The notes beneath the pieces were generated by a model. That model had not been told where the DNA came from. It searched no databases and saw only the letters and a program-made list of their open reading frames with translations. A DNA stretch of 64,000 bases from Corydoras sp. C115 (lineage: Eukaryota > Chordata > Actinopteri > Siluriformes > Callichthyidae), in the NCBI GenBank assembly GCA_019802505.1, contig JAFMOC010000030.1:1631001-1695000 (forward strand), written 5' to 3'. Position 1 is the first letter of the stretch. The number at the start of each line of letters is the position of its first letter. Shown here in pieces: positions 48,765 through 59,419 of this stretch. The position numbers and the translations under genes are program-made.

Positions 48765-49042
48765 GGGTTCTAATCTGAATCTGGATGGAGTTTCCACGTT
48801 CTCCCTGTGTCTGTGTGAGTTTTCTCAGGATTCTATGGTTTTCTCCCACAGTCCAAAAACTGGTAAGATAAATATAATGTTCTAAATTGCCCCATAGAGA
48901 ATGTGTTTGTGTCTCAGTGTGAGCGAGTGTAAGGCGACTGTCCTGGGTGTCCAGCTCCCAAAATGAATTGGCATAGCGAACCCCCCCCCCCTTCCGCAAC
49001 CCTAGTAGAGGATTAAATGAAAGATAATTAATGAATGAATGC
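48765..49042 (+). repeat. V-SINE copy, 5'-truncated and diverged
   Basis: Begins inside the B-box region (GGGTTCTAATCTGAATCTGGATGGAGTTTCC), then core, shortened body and GAAT tail. The missing bases in the body (AAGGCGACTGTCCTGGG) mark it as older than the near-identical copies. Confidence 0.88.
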
Positions 49043-49098
49043 ATGATTAAATAACAATAATACAAATTATTATTATTATTATATCAGATACATTTTAT

Positions 49099-49192
49099 AT
49101 TCATTCATTCATTATCTTCCGCTATATCCTCTATTAGGGTCGCGGAGGGGTTCCCCATGCCCATCCAGGGGAGAACGTTTCGGGCACTGGGC
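49099..49192 (-). repeat. V-SINE 3' fragment, joined to a SINE2
   Basis: Tail and 3' body only (ATTATCTTCCGC, GGTTCCCCATGCCCATCCAG, ACGTTTCGGGCACTGGGC), well preserved, ending abruptly at 49192 where the SINE2 tail starts. No remainder of this V-SINE is found beyond the SINE2. Confidence 0.88.
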
Positions 49193-49431
49193 TACATTTT
49201 ACATTATATTACATATTTTACATTAAGTCATTAAGCAGGCATTATCCCAAGCAGTTTACAAGTATCCCAACTTGATTTCTGGAGTCACAACACAAGGCAT
49301 GATACAGCACCCCTGGACCAATGGGTCTTCTTTAAGTGCCTTCTACAAGGACCCACAGTGGTAACTGATATTTAAACCCACAAACTTCAGATTGATAGCA
49401 CAACACCCTAACCACTGAGCTACCACAAACA
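49193..49431 (-). repeat. SINE2 copy, near full length
   Basis: TACATTTTAC repeats, AAGTCATTAAGCAGGCATTATCCC (tail), CCCCTGGACCAATGGG (body), and the tRNA head read as TGTGGTAGCTCAGTGGTTAGGG on the minus strand. Confidence 0.8.
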
Positions 49432-50654
49432 AGTGTACAGAGAGTAAAAACAGTGTAAAACTTCAGCATTACCCAGCACCACATTACAACTAACACCACC
49501 AAGATAAATTGTCACCAAGTGTCATTGCATTGCTGAGACTTATCTACATTTTTACATTTATTTTCAGATAATAGGTGTTTGTTATTGTGTGTGGAATTAG
49601 GCTATGGTAAAACAACTGACATGTTCAGGGGAGAAGTCAAATCTACCAACACGGTGCAGCAGGTCAACGAGTGGGAACATCATATAATGGCTGTACAAAT
49701 GACAACTGGAGCTTAATTGGAACCTAATGTGATGGCTGGTGCAGATTAAAATTGTATTTCTTGTTATATTGTACACCTAGGCAATTATAAGAAGTTTTGT
49801 GGGTGGGTGCATAAATCTATAAAAGTGATTTTATAAAGGGTTATAAATGGCATACATAATCTGCTGCCATTACGACACGGGCCAAAAAGCTCCCCACTTT
49901 TCTTGTAGTCATTTGAGCAATGTCAAAGGGTCTGTACCGTATTATGCATATTTACAATGGTTTTACTACACTTGGAACAATTTTACACTGTACATTTGAT
50001 TAAATTTAAAAGGCTTTTAAAAGAACCCATGCTGTTTTATGTAACAATCTATTCCCTGGCTCTTCACGGAAGCACTTTTCTGCCTAGTTAATTCGGTGGT
50101 CATTCTCAAGGACTCTCACTTCTGTGCTAATCTGAGTTCATCCTCTTCTAAGCAGTTTAACTATTCAGGATAATAAACTCTTTTCTGATAGTGGCAGCTT
50201 CTTCTAATCAGATTTGTTCTTTAAATGCATGCATGGGTCGTGGCTGGAGTGAGTTGATGCATATGTGTATCAGCCAGCCGTCAAACCTGTGCACTGAATA
50301 CAACAGTATGAATCATTTGCATGACTGATGCCTCTGATCAGTGGTGCACACTGGGTAAAGCAAGCGCCGGGCATGTCAGAGATATAATCAATCCAGCGGG
50401 TAGTCTGTCGATCGCATCACCAGTGACTAATGAACATTTCAGACAATGTGACTTAAGTGGAAAGACCTAGTGGCATATTGAAGTGCGAGTAGATTGAGTG
50501 GCCCATACAGCTCATCATGTTATAAACGTCATTCTAACTACAGGACTCGGACAGTTAACACAGATCTAATGCCATATACATCTTTCTCTAAACAAACATT
50601 TCGTCTCTACTTGATCTGATGAAAAATCTAGTTGGCTCTCTTAATGCATTTTCC
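49432..50654. other. galt intron stretch, nothing recognised
   Basis: No repeat family, coding frame or RNA gene recognised. Confidence 0.5.
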
Positions 50655-51075
50655 ATTATACACTACCAACCCACTGTTTGGACACGCCCTCTTCTTGCTC
50701 CATTGCCTATTTTCTCTACTTACCATATAGATGGACTTTATAGTTTTACAATTACAGACTGTAGTCCATCTGTGTTCTTTGTTTTTGTTAGTCCCCTGTT
50801 GGTTCTCTGTTCTCTATTGGTCAGGAGCATCACAGAAGCGGTATCATTTGGGTGGTGGATTGTTTATTATCAGTTCTGCAGTGACACTGATGCTGTGAGG
50901 GAGGTTTAGTGCAGTAGTGCTGCTGTAGTTTCATTTAAACACCTCAGTGACACTGCTGGGATAGGAATAATGCACCGACCAAATAATCCTGGCTCTTTTG
51001 TGGTACTATTGGAGTCCTGACCATTATAGAACACTATAGTAAATAGAACGTACATAGTATGTAATGTAGACCACA
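50655..51075. repeat. hairpin-type otophysan repeat, best copy
   Basis: The left arm 50809-50890 (ATTGGTCAGGAGCATCACAG, ATTTGGGTGGTGGATTG, CTGCAGTGACACTGA) is the imperfect reverse complement of 50945-51032 (CAGTGACACTGCTGGG, CACCGACCAAATAATCC, GGAGTCCTGACCATTATAG). I recall the same blocks from many catfish and characin sequences. No coding capacity. Confidence 0.75.
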
Positions 51076-51564
51076 AACAGATGATCAAATATTTAAATAT
51101 TTGGAAGATCATGAAGGGTTTTTGTACGCTTAAAGGAAGGTTGCTGTTTCCAGATGATGATGATGATGTCCTGGACAAAAAGGGCTACCATAGCATTTTA
51201 AAGCTCTGTGCAATACCCCCTCATCTGTGCCGATTTGGCTGTAATGATTTCTATTACAGCAAGACAATGACCCAATCATACTTAAAGGTTCGGTCAGAAC
51301 TATCTTGAAAGACAAGATCAAGGCAGTGGGCTTTAAAGAATGACCCACTGAACCCGTTAGGAATGAACTGGATAGAAGAGTGAAAGCAAAGCCACATACA
51401 ACTGCAAACTGTAAAAAAAATGTTGGTAAAAACTAAATATTATTATATAATTATTTTATAAAGAATTGCTTTATTGTGTTAAGCTGTTATATTCACAAGA
51501 AGTCAAAGTTAAAGTTCAAAATCTAGGTTTATTTGTATATTTACAAATATTTATACACATCAAT

Positions 51565-51810
51565 GGCGGCACGGTGGCTTAGTGGTTAGCACGTTCCCCT
51601 CTCAGCACTAGGGATTCACGATTCGAATCCCCATCTGGGTGGAGTTTCCATGTTCCCCCCGTGTCCGTGTGGGTTTCCTCCGGGTTCTCCGGTTTCCTCC
51701 CACAGTCCAAAAACATGGATCAAGTCAATTGAGTTCTCCAAATTGCTCCATTTAGAGTGCCCCCCCCCCCCGTGACCCTAATATAGGATAAAGCAGAAGA
51801 TAATGAACGA
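51565..51810 (+). repeat. V-SINE with internal deletion and 13-bp target-site duplication
   Basis: GGCGGCACGGTGGCTTAGTGG start and core are intact, but the body jumps from TTTAGAGTG directly into a C run and CGTGACCC, losing about 100 bp. TATACACATCAAT at 51552-51564 is repeated exactly at 51811-51823. Confidence 0.95.
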
Positions 51811-51901
51811 TATACACATCAATAAAAACTGGAACATTAACGCAATCTAAATCAGTAGTGCACTCTGTCAGTCAGGCAAATCAGTCAGGCACTCTGACAT
51901 A

Positions 51902-52152
51902 CGGACAGTAAGGCAGAATCTCTAAACAGTTTTAAGAAACTACTTAAGACGCATCTATTTAACAAATACCTGTTATAAAAAAAAAATAAAAAAAAAGGGG
52001 GGGGGGCGCAGCTTCGAATAACAATCAGGTTTGATGAACTTACAGTATAGTTGGTTTTCTCCATGGCTTCTGACTTGTGGTGTTCTCATTTGTAAGTCGC
52101 TTTGGATAAAAGCGTCTGCTAAATGACTAAATGTAAATGTAATGTAAATGTA
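51902..52152 (+). repeat. family 3 repeat, plus-strand copy
   Basis: AGTTTTAAGAAACTACTTAAGACGCATCTATTTAACAAATACCTGTTAT, CAATCAGGTTTGATGAAC, then CATTTGTAAGTCGCTTTGGA and AAAGCGTCTGCTAAATGAC with an AATGTA tail. Interrupted by an A-rich/G9 run at 51980-52008. Confidence 0.75.
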
Positions 52153-52902
52153 GTGCATTTAATATTGATCTCTGCAAATCACAAAATGTATAGTGTTCAG
52201 TCTTATCGTGTATTAAATAAGAAAACCATGTTTAAATATGATTTATTTGAATATGATGTTTAAATTCCACATCTGCTGGGGTGAGTACTAATGACTTAAT
52301 TCCGCACTGATTTTCCATTTAGATCATTGATTAGCAGCAGCATGAAACTGAGAACATAATAGAAGTAAAATATTTTACTTCTTCAACAATGTAAATGTCA
52401 TCCGAAAACCATAATTAAAACAATAATGACAGTGATTAAACAAACACAAAGATTATTAACTATTCAATTAGTGATCTACTGGACAGATCTGACCCAAGGG
52501 TAAATCTTTACTGCTACTTTGATTCATTTTTACCAGCTAATTAAATGAAAAATTATTATCTAAATTATTTATATTTGACTCACAGCTTGTATGAAATGCT
52601 AAATATAATTGGCCTATAATTATCCATGCTCATTCATGACCAAGATGCTTGACCAGCGATGTAAGTGATCATTTCATTTTTCTTTATTCAGATTGGTTAG
52701 ACATTTGCAGTGTTTCTAAAAAGGTGTTTTTGTACAATTTAAACAATACACTATAAAAAAAAAAAAAAAAAGCCTGAACCGTCAGTTTGTAATTAATTAC
52801 AATTCATTTTTAAAAATGTGGAGACTTCTAAGAAGAAATGCTATCTCGGTCATCTGACAGCATAAACATAAACGTTGCCAGTGTTTGAAATTATGGAATC
52901 CA

Positions 52903-53094
52903 TGCAAAAACATGGATTCAAGGTAAATTGGTTGCTCTAAATTGGCCCTATATAGTGTGTATGTGTGAGTGTGATGGATTAACATCCTGTCCTGGTGTAT
53001 CTGCCCAGCACCTGAGGCATTTTCCCCTGGGCATTGGGAACCCCCTGCGACCCTATTAGAGGATTAAGCGGAAAATAATAAGATGAGATGAGAT
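52903..53094 (+). repeat. V-SINE 3' half, diverged
   Basis: AAAAACATGGATTCAAGGTAAATTGG, then AACATCCTGTCCTGGTGTATC, GAGGATTAAGCGGAAAATAATA and a GATGA tail. The 5' half is absent. Confidence 0.85.
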
Positions 53095-53143
53095 CAATTT
53101 AAATACATTTTATTATGTTCTTTTCAGCCCTCGATCAAAATCC

Positions 53144-53455
53144 AGCCATCCATCCATTAGCTTCCTCTTTATCCTCTACTAGGGTCGCAGGGGGGGGGGG
53201 TTCCCCATGCCTATCCAGGAGAACGTTTTGGGCGCTGGGCAGATACACCCAGGACAGGGTGCTAATCTATCGCTGGGCACACACTCCACTCACACAAACA
53301 CACTCTATATGAGTCAATTTTGGAGAATTCAATTGATTTGATCCATGTTTTTGGACTGTGGGAGGAAACCAGAGAACCCGGAGGAAACCCACACGGACAC
53401 GGGGAGAACATGGAAACTCCACCCAGATTTGGATTCGAACCGGGAATCCTCAGCT
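53144..53455 (-). repeat. 5'-truncated V-SINE with imperfect 14-bp target-site duplication
   Basis: Tail, body, core and B-box on the minus strand. The copy stops just past GGATTCCCGGTTCG, without the A-box. CTCGATCAAAATCC (53130-53143) is repeated as CTCGATCAATATCC (53456-53469). Confidence 0.92.
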
Positions 53456-54445
53456 CTCGATCAATATCCTTTAAAAAAAAGTAGAGTGAGCCAAACAGGA
53501 GCTTGTATGAGAAAGCAGTAGGGATCCTGGATAGTCTGTGAAGATTTTGTAATATGGTGTTAAATTCCCGGTTTTATATTTTTCAACCCTATAAGACATC
53601 ACAAGAGGAAATGATGTGCTGTTTTAAAGGCCAATGAAGGTTGTACAAAGTATGCAAGGGGCACCAATTCCTTTTTTGTGTAAAGTTAAAGCCAGTTTAG
53701 CAAAAGAGAATTTTTGAACTAATTTTCACAGATGTTTCAATAACTGTGGAGGGTGCACTGCATAGACCTCGAATAAAATGGTAGGGACCAAATGAAACAA
53801 TAGGTAGGTAACCATAGTTTTTAGACGATTTACGCAGTATGCAATAAAAATGTACGATTCTGCCCCTCACCTATTTTCTTTGAGCTGAACTCTTAGGCTT
53901 AGCAGGTGACAGCTGTCGGATTCACGGCGTGATGTGCAAGCAGCGGTTCACGCTTAGGCTAGAGGGACTGATTGTGCCGTGGGCAGTCGAGTGAGGCGGT
54001 AACAAGATAGCAGATTAAATCGCCCTCCTCTCCTCACCCCGCTGAGACAGTTTCTCTACAACAAGCTTCCTGAAAGCATGCCTATGTGTGAGATGTCAAT
54101 CACACACCTCTATCATCCATCCTGTCTCTTAGCAAGGAGTGATGTTCGTAACAGACACCACGGCAGAAGATCAGAAATAGAGGTTCTCTGCATATTTGTA
54201 ATCCTCTGAAGAACTGGGTCTTTTTTAGAAGTGTCAAAGAATTCATGTTTAAAATGCACAGGGCTAAACTCCCAAAATGATTTTATAAATTAAAAAAGGA
54301 AGACACAGGATATGGGTGCCTCAATGCAAGCACCTGCCTGGGCTGGTACATATTTAGAATCTCAAATATATTTCGACTAAAACATTTAGGTTTCCTAGTA
54401 TATTAATTAAAATCTAATATTTTAATGTGTCAAGTTGTGTAATAA

Positions 54446-54787
54446 GGCGGCACGGTGGCTTAGTGGTTAGCACGTCTGCCTCTCAGCACTAGGGATTCCC
54501 GGTTCGAATCCCCATCTGGGTGGAGTTTCCATGTTCTCCCCGTGTCTGCGTGGGTTTCCTCCAGGTTCTCCGGTTTCCTCCAAAAGTCCAAAAACATGGT
54601 TCAAGTTAATTGCCCCATATAGTTTGTGTATGTGTATGTGTGCGTGTCTGTGTAAGTGTGTGCCCAGCGATAGATTGGCACCCTGTCCTGGGTGTATCTG
54701 CCAAGCCTGAAACGTTCTCCCCTGGATGGGCATGGGGAACCCCCCCGCGACCCTAATATAGGTCAAGATAATGAATGAATGAATGAA
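54446..54787 (+). repeat. V-SINE copy, full length, 14-bp target-site duplication
   Basis: GGCGGCACGGTGGCTTAGTGG head, perfect B-box, core, slightly shortened middle and GAAT tail. AAGTTGTGTAATAA at 54432-54445 is repeated exactly at 54788-54801. Confidence 0.96.
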
Positions 54788-54801
54788 AAGTTGTGTAATA
54801 A

Positions 54802-57390
54802 TGTATGGCTCTAAACGATATGACTAAACTATAGTCACAGCAGCCTGTCCTTGACCTCCGTTATTCACAACAAATGGAAGGAATGATGTTTTGAACTTGT
54901 ACATTCAACTCATGTATAAATAAAAATATAAAAATATGGCTGAGTGCATGAAAAAAAATCCAACTTTAAGCCCCAGTTGTGTGGAGAGTTTCAGTTCACA
55001 ATGCAACATACTGACTGGCTTGGAAGAGACAAGAGCAATCTATTAGTAATGTTATTCATGAATAATGCAGGAGTTCCAAGGCAGCATTTTGCATTATCAG
55101 TGCAGCAAGTGTGTGAGCCGTCTTGAGCTACGAAGAAGAAGAAGAAGAAGAAGAAGAAGAAGAAGGCGCTTCACAGCACTTAATCTGAGCACAGTTTGCC
55201 AGCAACATGCTGACAGCTTTGCACCTGCTGGTGTGTCACTTTCACATTCCTTTAACACTGTATATCAGTAGAAGCACATTTCATACCCTGACACTGAGAC
55301 AGCTCTCGACACACAACTGGACACAGAATGCATAAATAGTTCGGCTTTGTAAATTTCCTCAGTAATAAGGGAGCTTCTGGGTGATATCTGATCGGAATAC
55401 ATCATAAGACATCATTTGTATGGCGAGCATAAAAAAAAAACAGGAAACTGAATTAATTCTCAGACAAAATGGCCCCTTTTTAAATGGACCCTCTGCTTAA
55501 TCTTTTTAGCCCCATGATTTAGCCCCAGTGTAACAGATGCACATTTCCATACGATGTCATCCTGTTATTATATTTTAATTACAGCCAGTGAGATCAGATG
55601 CCTTATGGCCAAGATTTGATTGTAGACCTCAAAATAGTATTACTGTTCTTAATAACAATAATATTCTGTCTGTGATGTGACTGTCTTTGTTGTTAAAAAA
55701 AAAAAAAAAAAAAACATGCACAATTGATAACATGCACAGGCTGCAGACTACACTTATTATTAGCTCATTTATTCCTTCAATGTCAATGGGGTTTTTTGCA
55801 CAACTAACTCTGCATTCTCCTTACTGCCGCTACTTTTTTCACTGAACTCTTAGTACTGATGGCAATAATATTCTATAATAATTTTTTTCAGCAAATTGGT
55901 TATCAGTCTGTCAGAATAACACATATTGTGGACCTTATTATAAAGTTAACCAATGTAAAATCAAAGAACCAAAATATTGTAGGATTTGTAGTTCCTGTAG
56001 CAGATTTCTTCATGAAATAGATCTCTATTTTTCCTGTCCATCAATGGCAGCTTAAAGACAATACTGTAATTTTGAACCATCAGACGATCCACTGATTGTT
56101 CTCCAGGGGGGAGATTAAGACTGTTTCTAGCCTTCTTTCCCACACACAATTTCTGAGCGATGTTGCCGTTTCAATCACATGGCGATGGTGATGCACCGTT
56201 GTGAGTCTTTTTGAAACTGTGGTTTGGGTTCAGCCAAGTGGTCAGGAATGGCATGGACCCTCGTATGTTAAGAGATGGTAAAGTAAAGTAAAGCAGTCCT
56301 GACTGATATTTATCATCAACTGTCTTCTGAAATCACTCTCGACTGAAAAGCTATTCAAACTTAAACATCCACTAAAATTCACAGACACCAAGAGAAACAC
56401 AGCCATGCTCTAATTATTTCAGCAGTTGTTATTGAAACTGTTCAGACTTCTAAAGTTCATAACAGGCATTTTTTTTCATGCAGTTGTGTTTGACGGTGAA
56501 TGTAAAGTTACAGTGCTATCAGTAACATGCACAGTGTACTATATGAAAACAGAAATGCATCATAATCACCAAAGCAAGTAAGGTTTTTCAGCAGTGTCTA
56601 TTTATTTACCAAATCCAAACTCAATAACTTCGCTATAGGCAGACTAAACACTGCTCTTCAAGCCTGAACATTGTACTGTATAATACAGATTTTTTTTGTA
56701 TTGTTTTTGGGTTAAAAACAATACAAAAAACACTTACTGCCATATCCAATGCAATACATATATTTTCTTCAATATCCCATCTTTATTCTGTTTATAGGGA
56801 TGACATGTTCTCAGTTTATGGTAAATGTGTGCAGTGTTCCATGTTACACCGAATCGAATGTACTTCTAAATCTATGTCCGTTAATGGCTAAAAGCTCGGT
56901 TGAGTGAGTCACACTAAATGTAAAGTGTTTGAAAATCAATGCGTTAACGACTTGAAATGTTGTGTCGAATGTTTAAAAAGTATTGTTTTTAATTAAATGG
57001 CTAATTTGGTTTGTTGATCTTTTTGAACAAATGCTATTTAAAAGTGTAAAAAAGTTTGCTTATGTTTTCTCCAGTAGAACCTCATTAACATTTGCAGTGT
57101 AACAGCCACAGGTCACCTTCACCCCAATACCTCATTGATGGTGCAGCATATTTGGAATCATACATACCCTCCCATTATGAGTCAATTATTATCATATATT
57201 TTATCAATCAAAGATAATCACTTTAAGAGAATCTGGAGTTTACACGACGACAAGTCCTGACACTCCTGCGCCTGAAAGAAACGAGGACCATCGACCTGAC
57301 TTGTGAGCCATCAAAACACTCAAATCTGACTATATATGTATATAAATAAGCTAAGTTAGGCACATTTAATACATACAATAAAAAAAATAC
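54802..57390. other. galt intron stretch, nothing but a microsatellite
   Basis: Apart from the GAA run and an A20 run, no feature is recognised. Confidence 0.5.
55128..55163. repeat. (GAA)n microsatellite
   Basis: About 12 GAA units, giving a spurious poly-arginine frame. Confidence 0.95.
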
Positions 57391-57402
57391 TGTATTACAA
57401 TG

Positions 57403-57774
57403 GGTGGCACGGTGGCTTAGTGGTTAGCACGTTCGCCTCTCATCGCTAGGGATTCCCGGTTCGAATCCCCATCTGGGTGGAGTTTCCATGTTCTCCCCAT
57501 GTCCGCGTGGGTTTCCTCCGGGTTCTCCGGTTTCCTCCCACAGTCCAAAAACATGGATCAATGTCAATTGAGTTCTCCAAATTGCCCCATGTAGAGTGTG
57601 TTTGTGTGTGTGTGTGTGTGTCTGTGTGAGTGAGTGTGTGCCCAGTGATAGATTGGCGCCCTGTCCTGGGTGTATCTGCCCAGCACCCGAACCGTTCTCC
57701 CCTGGATGGGCATGGGGAACCCCCCCGCGACCCTAATATAGGATAAAGCGGAAGATAATGAATGAATGAATGAA
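57403..57774 (+). repeat. V-SINE copy, full length, 12-bp target-site duplication
   Basis: Complete copy with A- and B-boxes, a TG run and GAAT tail. TGTATTACAATG (57391-57402) is repeated as TGTATTTCAATG (57775-57786), one mismatch. Confidence 0.95.
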
Positions 57775-57889
57775 TGTATTTCAATGTTTTCCTGAATATA
57801 AATGAAACAGTGTGCTTATATAAGGAGTTACATCACAAACATTCTCATTGTTTCTACACTTATTAGTTTCAGTTGCCATGAAAATGCAC

Positions 57890-58262
57890 ATTGTACTTTT
57901 ACAATAACGGATTATAATCGATCTGTTTCTCTACATGTTTTGTATAGTTTTTATAAATGGATCAACTTTATAAGTGGATCAAATGCATTAATACTGCTGG
58001 ACTTCATAAGCACCTCAGTGTTACTGCTGAACTGTGAATAATCTACAAACCAAAAACATCCAGCTACCAGCATGCTGTAGGCAGGATCCTGCGACTAACA
58101 CAAAGCATGCAAGACATAACCTACTATTTAAAATAATGTTTAATATTTTAATAAAGAGATCTCACCAGTGCAAAACACTCAAACACATCATCCACACATC
58201 AGTGTCACGGCAGTGCTGAGAATCATTCACTAATTAAATTATCTCATGCGGGTCCTGACTAC
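57890..58262. repeat. hairpin-type repeat, degraded long copy
   Basis: AAGCACCTCAGTGTTACTGCTG, AACATCCAGCTACCAGCATGC, TCAGTGTCACGGCAGTGCTGAGAATCATTCAC and GGGTCCTGACTACTAAAGC match the order of the family represented at 50655-51075. It lies just downstream (in transcript terms) of the galt exon at 58517. Confidence 0.65.
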
Positions 58263-58327
58263 TAAAGCACTTAATAAAGGGGACTTTAAAATAAAATATG
58301 CAGAGAAATAGATGGCCTATTATAATT

Positions 58328-58346
58328 GTATGTATGTATGTATGTT
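58328..58346. repeat. (GTAT)n microsatellite
   Basis: Four to five GTAT units. Confidence 0.85.
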
Positions 58347-58516
58347 AGTGCATCTGTACAGTCAGTGGAACTATATGGTCAGTCGTTTACATTTATTTAT
58401 TAATAGTTTACATGTGCTGCTTTAGCATGTATGTTCACTTGGAAGAAATTATATAAAAAAAATTGCAAATGTCTGTACTGGCTACCACTTACTGCCATAT
58501 CCAATGCATTACTTAC

Positions 58517-58600
58517 CATGCCAGCCCATTGAATAGGGGAAGGAGACCTCAAAGAGATTGTCGTATTTTGTCAGAAGTCTTTTCATTATGCACGCAAGAC
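58517..58600 (-). CDS. galt: galt internal coding exon (LLTKYDNLFE...FPYSMGWHG segment)
   Basis: On the minus strand a pyrimidine-rich acceptor (TTTTGCTGCAG) at 58601-58611 precedes 84 nt and a consensus donor (CATG then GTAAGT). The first two bases complete the previous codon (phase 1). The peptide starts LACIMKRLLTKYDNLFE and ends FPYSMGWH plus the first base of Gly, which the exon at 26736-26890 completes. This is the GALT stretch around human Lys285 and the GWHG motif, whose His (E. coli 281, human 301) is a ligand of the structural metal. It probably corresponds to human exon 9. The preceding exon, with the PRRHVRRL-type sequence, was looked for up to 64000 and not seen. Confidence 0.97.
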
Positions 58601-58811
58601 CTGCAGCAAAAGAGAGCAGGATTGAGGATAGTGTGAGATAAAAAGCTTAAATTGTCCCCAATTTCCCTTTATCCCTTCAATATTGACCAGACCTTAGCCA
58701 GCCTAGTTTCATTACCAACACATACAGCAAGTCCCAAGCTGTAGCTGCATTTATTCTTTCAAAGCTAATAGATAATAGCATGTGAGAGAAGGAGAACGAG
58801 CAAGAGCATTC

Positions 58812-58815
<4 letters not shown>

Positions 58816-58871
<56 letters not shown>
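58816..58871. repeat. (GA)28 microsatellite, (CT)n in the galt transcript
   Basis: 56 bases of uninterrupted GA on the plus strand. In the galt sense direction it is a long CT tract about 215 nt upstream of the 3' splice site at 58601. Confidence 0.97.
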
Positions 58872-58877
<6 letters not shown>

Positions 58878-59419
58878 GTGAGAGAACGAGTAAAGAAACT
58901 GAGTAAAGTCTATTTTTTACGAAACACAAAGTCAAGTACCTTTGCTTTAAACTCAACCCCAGTAAAAGCGTTTTAGATCGAATGGAGTTTAAACCAGCCC
59001 TCTGCTGGTGCTGCACTGATTACATGTGAAAACCTTTTATGAAATAATGCAAAATATAGAGACTTATTTGGTAGGCAATGTGCAGCTTTTGCCGTCACTA
59101 AATAAAAGCCTTTGATCTTTAAGCAACAGAATAGACAGGACTAATTGATTGTGCAGTCAGCATTTCAGATCAGTTTCCATACCAGACTGATCCAGCTAAT
59201 TTCTATTCACATTATGCTCCTCTTTTATGAAATATGCATAAACACAAGCATCTGTAATAAGAATTACAAATGGAGGTACACAGAACAACCAAAGGTGAAC
59301 GTATTTGCAAAAGCACACTGTGACACTGGGGAAATCAATCCCAAAAATTAAGCAACTTATGACGGAATATAAAACTGATCAACACTAAGTGCAGTAGTTT
59401 CCAACGAAGCATTTTACAA

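Larger units (their letters stand above)
26891..58516 (-). other. galt: giant galt intron (about 31.6 kb) between the GWHG and APTG exons
   Basis: The intron runs from the donor GTAAGT at 58511-58516 to the acceptor TTTAG at 26891-26895, in phase 1. Human GALT is only about 4 kb in total, so this is a very large expansion. I found no further galt exon or other gene inside it. It is filled with at least ten V-SINE copies, several copies of a second tRNA-derived SINE, hairpin-type repeats, Tc1 fossils and a MITE. The two flanking exons have not been skipped over: their peptide is contiguous in known GALT proteins. Confidence 0.88.

Noticed and set aside
58765..59016. Ser-Leu and Arg-Glu repeat open frames
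   Set aside because: Translation of the GA microsatellite.
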